The notes beneath the pieces were generated by a model. That model was given only the letters and a program-made list of their open reading frames with translations, was not told the DNA's origin and did not search any database. The translations under genes were made by a program, and so were the position numbers. From Opitutaceae bacterium (GTDB lineage Bacteria > Verrucomicrobiota > Verrucomicrobiia > Opitutales > Opitutaceae): 64,000 nt of DNA. The stretch lies in the NCBI GenBank assembly GCA_015075305.1, contig JABTUS010000001.1, positions 1-64,000 on the forward strand, read 5' to 3'. Of this stretch, positions 12,333 to 21,660 are shown piece after piece (positions within the stretch are counted from its first letter, which is position 1; the number at the start of each line of letters is the position of its first letter).

Positions 12333-14570
12333 TCAGGTCAGATTCGCAGGGTCAACATCGAGGACCTGAGTGATGTCCTCGGGCCAGGGGAAGTCGATTC
12401 GCAGGCGGTTCAATTCTCCGATAACTTTTGAAACACTCGGGGTGAAATACCATAGCTGCCAGCGGTAGAGATCCTTGATCTTTTCAATGGGAGACGCGGC
12501 GGGTCCGCGCAGCTCCAGCCGCCCGCCAAAAACCGACTCCACCTTGCGCGCCCATTGCTCGCTGAAGAATTTCAGCTTCTCTTCACTGGGGCCACGGAAA
12601 AGATGGTGAATCAGGTGTCGATACGGCGGATACTTGAACTGTTCCCGCATGCGCAGCTCCGCTTCGGCAAATCCCTCGAAATCGGCACGACGTGAAAACT
12701 GGATCGTTTCGGCATGCGGTGTGAAGGTCTGCACGACAACCTCCCCCGCCCGATCCCCGCGGCCCGCGCGTCCCGCTACCTGGACCAGCAGTTGAAACGT
12801 GCGCTCATTCGCCCGGAAATCCGGCACATGCATCGAAATGTCCGCATCGATGAGCCCGACCAGCGTGACGTTCGGAAAATCGAGCCCCTTGCCGATCATC
12901 TGTGTGCCGATCAGGATGTCGATCTTCCCGGTCCGGAACTCGCCCAGGATCTGGCGAAACCGGTTCTTCTTCGACATCGTATCCGCGTCCATTCGTTCGA
13001 CGCGGGCCTTCGGCAGCACCCGTCTCACCGCTTCCTCCACACGCTGTGTTCCCAGTCCGCGCCAGCGTATGTCAGGCGCCCCGCACTGCGGGCACCGAAC
13101 CGGCGACGGACGAACGTCACCGCACAGGTGACATCGCAGCGTCTCATCCACCCGGTGATAGGTCATCGCCACGCTGCAGTGTGCGCAGTTCTCAACATGG
13201 CCGCATTTCGTGCAGAGCATCGACGACGAGTAGCCGCGTCTGTTGATGAAGAGTATCGTCTGCTCCCGCTTTTCAAACCGTCCGTACATGGCGTCGACCA
13301 GTCGCCGGGACAGCGCAGCGAGCCCGCGCTGTCGGGCGACCTCCACCCGCATGTCGACCACATCGATGAACGGCAGTTTGCGCGAATCGACTCGCTCGGT
13401 CAAACGGAGCAGCCGGTATCGACCCGCGCGAGCATTGGCGAAACTCTCCAGCGAGGGAGTCGCCGATCCAAGCAGGCATGCGGCGCCGGCAATCCTCGCG
13501 CGCATCACCGCAACATCGCGTCCATGATAGCGGGGCGTCTCATCCTGCTTGTACGCCGGCTCGTGCTCCTCGTCGACAACGACCAGCCGAAGATCACGAA
13601 CCGGTGCGAACACCGCGGATCGTGCACCAACCACCACACGGGCCTCGCCTGAAACGAGTGCAAGCCAGCCATCCAGACGCTCGCCCTCGCTCAAGTGGCT
13701 GTGCCAGACCACACAGCGGTGGTTGGGGGCAATCGCTTCAAGGCGCGACCGGAGCCGGGCCACCGTCTGAGGCGTCAGTGCAACCTCGGGCACGAGGAAG
13801 ATGACCCCGCCATCTGACTTCAATGCCGCCTCGATGGCATGGAGATACACCTCCGTTTTTCCGGACCCCGTGACGCCATGCAGAAGGGAGACTTGGAACC
13901 TCCGCTCCGCAATGCATGAAACCATTGCCGCCGTCGCGTCGAGCTGCTCCCTGTTCAAACGCGGCGGAATCGAGGCGACCCTTTCGCCTTCGGCAAACTC
14001 GTCGGAGTAGGCGACGCGTTCAACGCGCCTCACTTCCTCCTTGATCAATCCGCGCTTTATCAGCGCACCGGCCACCGCGGGGGTCACTTGCAGGCGCTGC
14101 AGGACGAGCCGCTTCTTCAACGGAAACACCTGCGAGAGCAGAAAACGGTACAGCCGCGCCTGCTGCGGCGCCCGTCGCTCCAGCACGGCCAGTTCCTCCA
14201 CGGGCAGGTGCTCGCCCGCAGACAGCCATCGCTCCTCCTTCAACGACGCCCCCGAGCGCACTGGCGCCGGCACCATCGCCTCGATGACGTCCTCCATCGG
14301 CGACGCGTAATAGGTTGCCATCCAGCGGGCCAATTCGAGAAGGTCCGGCGGCATGACCGAAAACGGGTAGACCGACTGAACGACGTTCTTGAGCTTTTCC
14401 GCCGGGTAGTCGGTCGGCGCACCAAAACTCCCGACAATTCCAAGCACCAGCCGTTTGCCCAGTGGAATTCGCACCATCGACCCAAGGCTGACCATTGCAC
14501 GCAGACCTTCCGGCACAGTGTAGTGCAGAATCCTGTCGAAACCGGCCAGAGGGTGGACTCCCACGATCAT
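12333..14570 (-). CDS. priA: primosomal protein N', replication restart helicase
   Basis: The product has 745 residues from ATG 14570 ([20 protein letters not shown]); a GTG 42 bp upstream is possible but less likely. The N-terminal 3'-DNA-binding domain ends near residue 110. The helicase core has Walker [11 protein letters not shown] near 226, the DEEH box [12 protein letters not shown] near 330, and GSATPSLES. Eight zinc-binding cysteines lie between about 455 and 500 ([25 protein letters not shown]). Motifs V-VI include [17 protein letters not shown] and [15 protein letters not shown]. PriA reloads the replisome at stalled forks. It is convergent with xylB and divergent from the Fur-family gene. 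Confidence 0.96.
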   Translation of the reverse strand: MIVGVHPLAGFDRILHYTVPEGLRAMVSLGSMVRIPLGKRLVLGIVGSFGAPTDYPAEKLKNVVQSVYPFSVMPPDLLELARWMATYYASPMEDVIEAMVPAPVRSGASLKEERWLSAGEHLPVEELAVLERRAPQQARLYRFLLSQVFPLKKRLVLQRLQVTPAVAGALIKRGLIKEEVRRVERVAYSDEFAEGERVASIPPRLNREQLDATAAMVSCIAERRFQVSLLHGVTGSGKTEVYLHAIEAALKSDGGVIFLVPEVALTPQTVARLRSRLEAIAPNHRCVVWHSHLSEGERLDGWLALVSGEARVVVGARSAVFAPVRDLRLVVVDEEHEPAYKQDETPRYHGRDVAVMRARIAGAACLLGSATPSLESFANARAGRYRLLRLTERVDSRKLPFIDVVDMRVEVARQRGLAALSRRLVDAMYGRFEKREQTILFINRRGYSSSMLCTKCGHVENCAHCSVAMTYHRVDETLRCHLCGDVRPSPVRCPQCGAPDIRWRGLGTQRVEEAVRRVLPKARVERMDADTMSKKNRFRQILGEFRTGKIDILIGTQMIGKGLDFPNVTLVGLIDADISMHVPDFRANERTFQLLVQVAGRAGRGDRAGEVVVQTFTPHAETIQFSRRADFEGFAEAELRMREQFKYPPYRHLIHHLFRGPSEEKLKFFSEQWARKVESVFGGRLELRGPAASPIEKIKDLYRWQLWYFTPSVSKVIGELNRLRIDFPWPEDITQVLDVDPANLT

Positions 14571-14710
14571 CCTATGTTGAAAGGATAAAGCGACGGGAGC
14601 TTGCAACCACACAAATCACCGATTCCCGGCTCCCGGAGCAGAGTAGAGCCATCCCCAGTCCCTGCCACGGGTTGTTTCATGCGATTGACAGCTTGCGAAG
14701 AGCGAAGAAC

Positions 14711-15184
14711 ATGACGTCAGTGAGCAACGACGCGACGAAGGAACAGTTCAAATCGTACCTGGTGAGGAAGGGGCTGCGCGTCACCAACCAGCGCCTGGCG
14801 ATTTTCGATGCAGCCTTTGCCCAGTCCAAGCACTTCACCGCGGAGGACCTTCTCGATCAGGCCAGGCGGATCGACGATTCCGTTTCCCGCGCAACCGTCT
14901 ACCGCACCCTTCCCATAATGACGGAAAGCGCGTTGCTTCGCGAGGTCGACATTGGCAAGGGTGAGAAGTTCTATCTGCGCAACCCGAACGAGAACACGCA
15001 AATGGCCCAGGTCATCTGCCTGGACTGTGATCGTATTTTCGAAATCAGCGCTCCCTTCATGGAGTGGTACGGAAACACCGTGTCATCCAAGCTCGGCCTG
15101 ACCCCGGTGACCCAGCGCCTTCAGGTCAGCGCGCGCTGCAATGCCCTGCGGGAAACCGGAGCCTGCAAGAACAAGATTTCCTGA
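14711..15184 (+). CDS. Fur-family transcriptional regulator
   Basis: The product has 157 residues from ATG 14711. A winged-helix N-terminal part includes [15 protein letters not shown] and the recognition helix region [18 protein letters not shown]. The C-terminal dimerisation domain has one CxxC ([11 protein letters not shown]). The usual second pair is altered to C followed by a longer spacing and another C ([12 protein letters not shown]), and the expected His-rich metal site (HHHDHxxC) is absent. It therefore probably senses something other than Fe2+ in the classic way, or uses a reduced metal site. The TPR gene starts 3 bp after its stop, so the two are probably co-transcribed. Confidence 0.82.
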   Translation: MTSVSNDATKEQFKSYLVRKGLRVTNQRLAIFDAAFAQSKHFTAEDLLDQARRIDDSVSRATVYRTLPIMTESALLREVDIGKGEKFYLRNPNENTQMAQVICLDCDRIFEISAPFMEWYGNTVSSKLGLTPVTQRLQVSARCNALRETGACKNKIS

Positions 15185-15187
15185 TCG

Positions 15188-15562
15188 ATGTCGAAGACCA
15201 AGTCGTCCGACCCCGCATTCGAAACCTCCTTTTTTGAATCCGTCCTCCGACGCGATCCCGACTTCAGCGAGGTCGTTGAGCTGCTGGGAGGGCTCTATAC
15301 CAAGCAGGGGCGCATTGCTGATGGCCTGAGGATGGACCGCCGACTCGTAAAGCTTCAGCCGGCGAATCCCACGGCCCACTACAATCTCGCTTGCAGCCTC
15401 GCGCTGTCGAAACGCAAGGGCGACGCACTGCGTGCGCTGAAGCAGGCGGTGGAACTCGGCTACAAGGATTCGGAGTGGCTGTCCCAGGACCCCGACCTCG
15501 AGGTTCTCCAGAACCACCCGGAGTTCAAGAAACTCGTCGATCACCTTCAGACTCAGTCCTGA
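15188..15562 (+). CDS. small TPR-repeat protein
   Basis: The product has 124 residues from ATG 15188, 3 bp after the Fur-family gene. About three tetratricopeptide-like helices can be seen: FSEVVELLGGLYTKQGRIAD (residues about 26-46), the following ADGLRMDRRLVKLQPANP, and AHYNLACSLALSKRKGDALR (about 61-80). The C-terminus, ending LQNHPEFKKLVDHL, resembles the end of many small TPR proteins. There is no signal peptide, so it is cytoplasmic. Its likely role is protein-protein interaction; the partner is unknown. Confidence 0.75.
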   Translation: MSKTKSSDPAFETSFFESVLRRDPDFSEVVELLGGLYTKQGRIADGLRMDRRLVKLQPANPTAHYNLACSLALSKRKGDALRALKQAVELGYKDSEWLSQDPDLEVLQNHPEFKKLVDHLQTQS

Positions 15563-15647
15563 CCTCACAAAGTTCCGTTGGGATGGGGCGCGCGAGCCGA
15601 TTGGTGGTCAGGGTTGCCTTTCCAGAAGCCACTTTTAGCTTTCGGGC

Positions 15648-16628
15648 ATGTCTGCAGTCCTGAATTATGAACCCATTGTTGCGTCGCCACGGCGCGGCCC
15701 GGTGCGCCTGACTCCGATTCAGGAGGAGGTGCTTGCGCTCAAGAGGGAGCGAAACGCCGTGATTCTCGCCCACAACTACCAGGTTGAGGCCATTCAGGAT
15801 GTCGCCGATTTCGTGGGCGACTCACTTGGTCTGTCGTTCAAGGCCCAGGCGGTGAAAAGTGACGTGATCCTCTTCTGCGGTGTTCACTTCATGGCAGAGA
15901 CCGCCAAGATAGTGAACCCGCAAAGAACAGTCCTGCTGCCTGATCCCAACGCCGGCTGTTCGCTTTCCGATTCCTGCCCCGCGGAACGGCTGGCCGCGTA
16001 CAAACGCGACAATCCGAACCTCTACGTGGTCGCCTACATCAACTGCTCGGCGGCCGTCAAGGCACTCAGCGACGTGATCTGCACCAGTGGAAATGCCGCG
16101 CGGATCGTGAGTCGCGTGCCACAGGACCGCGAAATCCTCTTTGTTCCCGACCAGAATCTGGGGCAATGGGTTGCTCAGCAGACCAATCGAAGCATGCGCC
16201 TCTGGCCAGGCAACTGCTATGCGCACGTCCAGTTTACCGTCGACTCGATCGAAAAGGTGCGCGCACGTTTTCCCGGCACCCCCGTGGTCGCCCATCCGGA
16301 GTGCGTGCAGACGGTGCGTGATCTGGCCGACGAGGTGTGCAGCACGGAAATGATGGTGAAGTTCTCGAGGGAGCACCCCGCCAGTCACATCATCGTGGTG
16401 ACGGAAAGCGGCATGCTCAACCGCCTCCGCAGGGAGGTTCCTGAAAAGACCTTTGTGGCGGGTCCAACCGAGTCCTGCGCCTGCAATGACTGCCGCTTCA
16501 TGAAATTGAACACGATTGAAAAGGTGCGCGATGCGCTCGTGAACATGTCGCCGGAAATCCTTGTTCCCGAGCCGACCCGTTCAGCCGCCCTCGTTCCGAT
16601 TCAACGGATGCTCGACTGGAGCCGATGA
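15648..16628 (+). CDS. nadA: quinolinate synthase
   Basis: The product has 326 residues from ATG 15648. NadA signatures include AVILAHNYQVEAIQDVADFV, GDSLGLSFKAQ, VILFCGVHFMAETAKI, LLPDPNAGCSLSDSCPAERL, INCSAAVKALSDVICTSGNA, HPEC followed by ADEVCST, and a C-terminal CACNDCRFMKLNTIEKV. The three conserved cluster cysteines (in FCGVHF, after HPEC, and in the CNDC region) fit a [4Fe-4S] enzyme. It condenses iminoaspartate with dihydroxyacetone phosphate to quinolinate for NAD synthesis. nadB and nadC are not in the window. It is convergent with the coiled-coil gene. Confidence 0.95.
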   Translation: MSAVLNYEPIVASPRRGPVRLTPIQEEVLALKRERNAVILAHNYQVEAIQDVADFVGDSLGLSFKAQAVKSDVILFCGVHFMAETAKIVNPQRTVLLPDPNAGCSLSDSCPAERLAAYKRDNPNLYVVAYINCSAAVKALSDVICTSGNAARIVSRVPQDREILFVPDQNLGQWVAQQTNRSMRLWPGNCYAHVQFTVDSIEKVRARFPGTPVVAHPECVQTVRDLADEVCSTEMMVKFSREHPASHIIVVTESGMLNRLRREVPEKTFVAGPTESCACNDCRFMKLNTIEKVRDALVNMSPEILVPEPTRSAALVPIQRMLDWSR

Positions 16629-16642
16629 GCATCCGGATGCTC
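16627..16642. terminator. 16-bp perfect palindrome at the nadA end
   Basis: GAGCATCCGGATGCTC overlaps the last bases of the nadA stop and lies between two convergent genes. It could act as a bidirectional terminator stem or a protein-binding site. A stem without loop bases and without a T-run makes the terminator reading uncertain. Confidence 0.3.
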
Positions 16643-16655
16643 GTGCCAGGCGCCG

Positions 16656-17345
16656 CTATTCGTTGAGTTTCTGCAGTCGCCGGGCTTCCTCCGCGCGAAG
16701 CTGTTCAAGCATCACCGGATCACCGGAAGCGATCGCCTCGCGCAACCGCCGTTCCCTGGCAAGCAATTCGTCCTCCCACTGCTCCAGACGGATCTCCCGC
16801 TCCTGCTGGTCCTGCACCTTCTCGAAGAGTCGAATTTCACTTTCATCGAGAAACTTCTCCCTTTCCAGCATCACCGCCTTGGTTTCCCGCAGCGAAGCTT
16901 CGCGACGGTCGAGCTCCAGACGAACACGGTCGATGGCCACCTGTTCCTCCGGCGATGCCACGCGGCGGGACAGCGTCTGACTCTTCTTGTTTTCGGCAAG
17001 ATACGCCTCGCGCGCGGCAACCAAGGCTTCATTCTCAGCCAGCTCGCGAAGTCGCTCGGCGACCAGGGACTCTTGCTCGGCTATTTCCGTTTCCCGTTCA
17101 GCCAGCTTTGCCTCCAGCGCGCGCAGCCTGTTCTCGAGTTCGGCCGCCGAGCGGGTCACCGACTCGGGAACTTCAATTCCACCCAGCAGACTCTGCGGGG
17201 AAGGCGCAGTCTCCTGTCCATGACCGGAATCGGATGCAGCCAGCGCACGCACCAGCTTTCCCCGCGGGAGCTTCAACGGTGCGTCTCCGATGCGCCGGGC
17301 CGGGAACCGCACCTTTACGGATGAGGTCGGAACGGCCTCGTTCAT
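16656..17345 (-). CDS. long coiled-coil protein, third gene of ParA-like operon
   Basis: The product has 229 residues from ATG 17345. A Pro/Arg-containing head of about 60 residues precedes an almost continuous charged heptad region from about 65 to 228, rich in Glu, Arg, Leu and Ala with no prolines for long stretches, e.g. ELENRLRALEAKLAERETEI and REKFLDESEIRLFEKVQDQQ. There is no signal peptide or membrane segment. It starts 6 bp after the stop of the unknown gene, which itself follows the ParA-like ATPase, so the three form one transcription unit. A scaffold or adaptor role is inferred; I recognise no named family. Confidence 0.72.
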   Translation of the reverse strand: MNEAVPTSSVKVRFPARRIGDAPLKLPRGKLVRALAASDSGHGQETAPSPQSLLGGIEVPESVTRSAAELENRLRALEAKLAERETEIAEQESLVAERLRELAENEALVAAREAYLAENKKSQTLSRRVASPEEQVAIDRVRLELDRREASLRETKAVMLEREKFLDESEIRLFEKVQDQQEREIRLEQWEDELLARERRLREAIASGDPVMLEQLRAEEARRLQKLNE

Positions 17346-17351
17346 CGGCGT

Positions 17352-18239
17352 CTACCTCGCAAAAAGCCGATTGAACCAGCTTCTCTTCTTTGGCGCGATC
17401 TCGACGGGAGCGTCGGACTTTACGTGGGGAAGGATGAGCGCCGCAACCAGCGACTCTATCGCGGGGTCATTGATGACCACCAGCGATCGGGAGAGCGCCG
17501 ATCCTGACGCGATCTGCGTGCGTATCGCCATGCGATCCGTCGAGAAATAGGTGGCCAGGCGCGATGCCGCTTCACGGATCGAAGGATTGACGAAGGCCGG
17601 TTTCGTGAGAAGCAGCGTGCGTTGGTCCGCCGGTATTGTCCTCGCCTGCTGTGCCAATGCCTCGATCAGGTGCAGCCCCTTGTGGCCCTGGCGAAAAGGC
17701 AGGTATTTCGCCAGCGCTGTTTCATCGACATGGGACAATGCGTTGAGCAGACCGCGAAAATCTCCGCCGACGATCACCGCCTGGGAGAGTCCTTGGGCAA
17801 AGATCGCAAACTGCCCGAGAGTCGAGATCTTTTCGAGCCGGCAAAAATCCAGCGTGGAGGGCTGCAGGGCCGTGAATTCGATCGGGAAGCCTTCGGAAAT
17901 TTCCAGCCGCGCCATGTTCTTCAGGAGCGGATTGTCGCGCTCAGAGGTTGCAGCCGCCTGCTCCACCATGTCGCCAAACGGATTGTCGAATGCCAGCGTC
18001 TCCTTGAGGATGTCGACCAACTGGTCAAAACGCTCCATGGGCTGCCCCTTCGATGCAAGCAGCTCCTGGGCTTCGCTGAACGTCAGATCAATGTATCCCG
18101 CAGGAGTCTCGCGCTTGTCCTTGATCGGCCAGTCGGGGCCCTCGAGATTCTGGGCCAGGCTGTGGATCGGGGTGTCGACCATGATGGAAGTCGAGAACGA
18201 GCCACGGATCTCGTCCCATTGTTTTGAAGTATACCTCAT
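17352..18239 (-). CDS. unknown protein, second gene of ParA-like operon
   Basis: The product has 295 residues from ATG 18239 (MRYTSKQWDEIRG); an ATG 36 bp upstream at 18275 is also possible. Neither start has a clear Shine-Dalgarno. A 7-bp hairpin (GCGCTCG, CGAGCGC; 18256-18273) lies between the two starts. The protein appears soluble, alpha-rich, without recognised motifs. Its last residues are strongly basic and aromatic (PKKRSWFNRLFAR), reminiscent of a short amphipathic membrane-binding tail. Placement between a ParA-like ATPase and a coiled-coil protein suggests a partner in intracellular positioning, an inference only. Confidence 0.7.
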   Translation of the reverse strand: MRYTSKQWDEIRGSFSTSIMVDTPIHSLAQNLEGPDWPIKDKRETPAGYIDLTFSEAQELLASKGQPMERFDQLVDILKETLAFDNPFGDMVEQAAATSERDNPLLKNMARLEISEGFPIEFTALQPSTLDFCRLEKISTLGQFAIFAQGLSQAVIVGGDFRGLLNALSHVDETALAKYLPFRQGHKGLHLIEALAQQARTIPADQRTLLLTKPAFVNPSIREAASRLATYFSTDRMAIRTQIASGSALSRSLVVINDPAIESLVAALILPHVKSDAPVEIAPKKRSWFNRLFAR

Positions 18240-18285
18240 AGCAAGTTGGTGAAATGCGCTCGTACGCGAGCGCATCAGTAATCGG

Positions 18286-19176
18286 TCAAGCGGGAGCCTG
18301 ATTAAGGAGCTCCTGCGTAAGCTTCCGGTAATCGCCGATCACATTGTCCTGTCCACTGTCCGCCGCATCCTGCCCCACAAGAAGAACCGGAAGTCCAAGT
18401 GTCACCGCACGCCTCACAACCATCGCATCGCGAATCTGGGTATCGAGTATCTTCGCGTTCGGGGCCACGCGTTTGGCCGCACGAAATTGATTCAGGCGCA
18501 ACTGCATGCGCATCTTGGGCACCTCAATGTCCACTCCGGTCTTGATGGCGTTGAAGACAATGCTCGTCACCTGCGCTGGCGGTCCCATTGCGGAACGCCG
18601 AAAGCTCGCAGAAAGCATGTGAAATTTCTGTAATTTTTCGACGAGCAGCGTGAATCCGATCAGGCTGAGCGCATCGGGATTGGCCGGCACACAGATTTCG
18701 TTTGCCGAGAATACGCCGCATTGGGACGCACGCAGGATGTTCGGCGGGCAGTCAAACAGGACAAAATCATAGTCCGCCTCAAGGCTTGCGAGCTGCTCCT
18801 GGAAAATCAGGTAAGGCGGACGCTTGGGGTCGCCCGTGTATTCGTTTTCCAGGTCCACGAGATTGAATGTGGTCGGCACGAGATCCAGGCCGGGAAGCAG
18901 CTTTTCGCCGCCTTTCCCCTCGACCACGTTGCGTATGATCAGATCACGCAGATGGGCCTTGTTTTCGAAAATCGAAAAGACGGAACCGCCATTGGCTGCG
19001 TTGATCGTGTTCCATCGATCAAGCTTGAGCAGCCAGATGCTGGCGTTCGACTGGGTGTCGAAATCACAAAGTAGCACACGCTTGCCAGCTTTCACCAGGG
19101 CCGCCGCCGTATTCACGATCAACGACGTCTTGCCGACGCCACCCTTGTAGTTAAGGAAAGCAATTTTTCGCGCCAT
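18286..19176 (-). CDS. ParA/MinD-family ATPase (not next to parB)
   Basis: The product has 296 residues from ATG 19176. It begins ARKIAFLNYKGGVGKTSLIV, the deviant Walker A of ParA/MinD proteins with the signature lysine in KGGVGKT at about residues 11-17. CDFDTQSNASIWLL is the A' motif, and DFVLFDCPPNI the Walker B region. No N-terminal DNA-binding helix-turn-helix is present, so it is the small ParA type. The operon partners are not ParB-like: an unknown protein and a coiled-coil protein follow. The chromosomal parB is 33 kb away on the same strand. It could position a cellular cargo rather than chromosomes; alternatively it could be the chromosomal ParA displaced from parB. Confidence 0.88.
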   Translation of the reverse strand: MARKIAFLNYKGGVGKTSLIVNTAAALVKAGKRVLLCDFDTQSNASIWLLKLDRWNTINAANGGSVFSIFENKAHLRDLIIRNVVEGKGGEKLLPGLDLVPTTFNLVDLENEYTGDPKRPPYLIFQEQLASLEADYDFVLFDCPPNILRASQCGVFSANEICVPANPDALSLIGFTLLVEKLQKFHMLSASFRRSAMGPPAQVTSIVFNAIKTGVDIEVPKMRMQLRLNQFRAAKRVAPNAKILDTQIRDAMVVRRAVTLGLPVLLVGQDAADSGQDNVIGDYRKLTQELLNQAPA

Positions 19177-19453
19177 TACGGGAGAGTTGTTCGGTTCGAT
19201 TCGCCACAGACTTGAGCCACCTTACAAACGGTGCGAACCACCGGCGACGAGGCGCAAAAACAGGGATATCGGGGTTTGACGGATTTTTTGCGGCATCTCC
19301 TCCGCACGGCTCCGCAATCCATTCGGTGAGTGCAAGTGGAAGGAGAAAACGGAATCGGACATGCGCCAGCAGCATCGCCTTCCACCCGGAACAACGAAAT
19401 TCACAGCGCACTTACACTCGCTCAATGACTTTGCGCTCTGCTACAATCGCCTC

Positions 19454-19936
19454 GTGGACAAATCCGCCATTCGCACCGCGATCCTTCGCCAGTTGGAGTC
19501 AGATCTGGCCATGCAGACTCAGGCAGCATTGACATCACGTGACGAGGCGACGCACGAGGAGAGCAAGGCCGACAACAAGTACGACACGCACGCCCAGGAA
19601 GCCGCCTATCTCGCGGAGGGTCAGGCAAGGATCGTCGCTGAACTCAGGGAGAGCATCAGCCAGTTTGCGATCCTGCCCATGACGCCGCATCACCCTTCGG
19701 ATCACATTTCACTCGGAGCGATTGTCACGCTTCAGGATCCGAACGGCGGTCTTTCCAGCCTTTTGCTCGGCCCTCGCGCAGGAGGACTCGAGGTGGAGCA
19801 CGAAGGTGTGCGCATCATGGTCGTGACACCCGCTTCGCCGCTCGGCCGCCAGCTTCTTGGACGAAAAGTTGGCGAGACGGTCGACGCCATGGAGAACAGG
19901 GTCAGTAGAACGCTCCGCATAGTCGCAGTCAATTGA
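19454..19936 (+). CDS. GreA/GreB C-terminal-domain-like protein
   Basis: The product has 160 residues if it starts at GTG 19454 (VDKSAIRTAILRQLESDL); an ATG at 19361 would add 31 residues that look less conserved. No good Shine-Dalgarno precedes either; a TACAAT hexamer at 19441-19446 just upstream could be a -10 element for a nearly leaderless message. Residues about 1-75 form a charged helical region with ATHEESKADNKYDTHAQEAAYL, as in the coiled-coil arm of Gre-type proteins. Residues about 95-160 resemble the GreA C-terminal FKBP-like domain (ISLGAIVTLQ; VVTPASPLGRQLLGRKVGET). It probably binds RNA polymerase in the secondary channel, or acts as a Rnk-like factor. Confidence 0.7.
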   Translation: MDKSAIRTAILRQLESDLAMQTQAALTSRDEATHEESKADNKYDTHAQEAAYLAEGQARIVAELRESISQFAILPMTPHHPSDHISLGAIVTLQDPNGGLSSLLLGPRAGGLEVEHEGVRIMVVTPASPLGRQLLGRKVGETVDAMENRVSRTLRIVAVN

Positions 19937-20089
19937 AGCACCGGAGCCGAACCGGAGGAGTCCGTTGGCTGTTGGCGTGGTCTCCACCCTGAACAGCATG
20001 CAAACTCAACAAATGCCCGCTTGCGTCGGAAAATTGGTTGCTGCTCCTTTTGCTCGCACGGCCGGCCTTGCACGCTAGAAATCTGAGTC

Positions 20090-21658
20090 ATGAGCATGAC
20101 CTGGCTTGCCAACGGGGACAAGAGCGCCGCATGGGCTCACCACACCTGGGAGGAATTCGCCACGCTCCAGGACAAGCATTGCCACCTCGTGATTCTTCCA
20201 CTGCACGGCCTGGCGGATCACGGCATGGCGCTGCCCCTGGACATCGAGGAAGTCGTTGGAAGCGAGCTGCTGCGGCGCGCAATCACAACGACCGCCCCAT
20301 CGCTTCGGCTTCGTGTGCTCCCGCCACTGCGATTCGTGCTCGCCCCCACACCCGCCAGCTTTCTCGGCATTGATCCCGAAACTGCGCACGATCTTGTCCA
20401 CGAGATCGCCTCGGGTGTCCAAGCGGCGGGTTTCCGCAAGCTTGTTTTCTGGAATACAAGTCCTTGGAACGAGGAGTTCATCGATGTCGCTTCGCGCGAC
20501 GTTCGCATCGCTCTGGACCTTCAGACCTTCGTCATCAACCTGAACGGTCTCGGACTGGATTTCCACCCCTCCGGAACGGGGCGCACCGCACTTCAGGCAA
20601 TCGGAGCCAGTCTGTGCGGCATTTCTCCGGCCAGTGAATCACGGCCAGCCGATGTCACGGATCCGGATTTTCGTCCCGGCCAATGGCGGCAGCCTCCTCC
20701 CGTCGATCCCGATCCCTCGCAGGATGCTCCCGCTTTGATCGGGAAGGCGGCTGGGCACCTTGCGCGACTGCTTGCCGAGATCGATTCAAAGTGTCCGCCC
20801 GGGCGGATCGTCTTTGGCCCGCAGCCTGTCAAGGCCCCGTCCGCGTCCTTGCATGCGGCTTCTGCAATGCGTTTCGATCAGCCCTGGCCAGCCCATCGCA
20901 GACACTATCTTCCCGCGCTGACGCGGGCGGGGCTTGAGGCATGGCCGGAGAAGGCGGCCACCCTGGTGATCCTTCCAACGGGCGCGATTGAGCAGCATGG
21001 CCTTCATCTACCAGTGGGCGTGGATGCGATCCTTGGCCAGGCCTGGCTCGACGCAGCGCTTCCCAAGCTGGATCCTGGCACGCGCGTTCTCGTTGCCCCG
21101 CCAATCACCTTTGGGAAGAGCAATGAACACATTGGTTTCCCCGGCACCGTCTCAGTCTCCGCCAGGACATTCCGGCGACTTCTCCTCGCCACGACCAGGA
21201 ATCTGCATGCTCTCGGGTTCCGGTTTTTCGGCGTGCTGAATACGCACGGAGGCAACAGTGCGGTGATTGTCTACACCCTCCGGGAAATTCAATCGATGCC
21301 CGAGGTTCGCGCGGGGATGATCAGCAGCGGATACACTCCCGTGCAGTCGGAGGTCGAGCGCGAATTCGGATTCCATGCCGGGGAATGGGAGACCTCGCTC
21401 ATGATGGCGGTGACCGAAGGTCTCGTGAAACCTGAACGGGCGGTCTGCGAATACCCGGCGCGACCCGAGGACCCAGGCGAACTGCGACCCGAGAACGCCC
21501 CCGCGATCTTCTCCTGGTTGACCAGCGACATTTCCCGAAGCGGAACGATGGGCGATGCCACGGCAGCGAATGAGGAGAAGGGACGCCGCTGGCTCGCTGA
21601 GTCATCGTCGGCCCTCGCCCGGCGAATTTCAGAACTGGCTCGTTCCGCGCAGGACTGA
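20090..21658 (+). CDS. tandem creatininase-fold protein, N-terminal half apparently inactive
   Basis: The product has 522 residues. The C-terminal half is a recognisable creatininase-family amidohydrolase domain: TLVILPTGAIEQHGLHLPVG near 290-310 with the metal-binding Glu, His and Asp, ITFGKSNEHIGFPGTVS, NTHGGNSAVI near 385, and FHAGEWETSLMM. Residues about 10-190 repeat the same order in degenerate form: VILPLHGLADHGMALPLDIE replaces the EQHGLHLP motif, and NTSPWN replaces NTHGGN, so the metal ligands are largely lost. A linker rich in Pro and Asp joins them. Known family members hydrolyse creatinine or open cyclic amides and formamides; the substrate here is unknown. It ends 2 bp from the convergent glgB stop. 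Confidence 0.85.
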   Translation: MSMTWLANGDKSAAWAHHTWEEFATLQDKHCHLVILPLHGLADHGMALPLDIEEVVGSELLRRAITTTAPSLRLRVLPPLRFVLAPTPASFLGIDPETAHDLVHEIASGVQAAGFRKLVFWNTSPWNEEFIDVASRDVRIALDLQTFVINLNGLGLDFHPSGTGRTALQAIGASLCGISPASESRPADVTDPDFRPGQWRQPPPVDPDPSQDAPALIGKAAGHLARLLAEIDSKCPPGRIVFGPQPVKAPSASLHAASAMRFDQPWPAHRRHYLPALTRAGLEAWPEKAATLVILPTGAIEQHGLHLPVGVDAILGQAWLDAALPKLDPGTRVLVAPPITFGKSNEHIGFPGTVSVSARTFRRLLLATTRNLHALGFRFFGVLNTHGGNSAVIVYTLREIQSMPEVRAGMISSGYTPVQSEVEREFGFHAGEWETSLMMAVTEGLVKPERAVCEYPARPEDPGELRPENAPAIFSWLTSDISRSGTMGDATAANEEKGRRWLAESSSALARRISELARSAQD

Positions 21659-21660
21659 AG

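Noticed and set aside
14685-14690. TTGACA upstream of the Fur-family gene as a -35 box
   Set aside because: A -10 at normal spacing would fall on the start codon and no matching hexamer is there.
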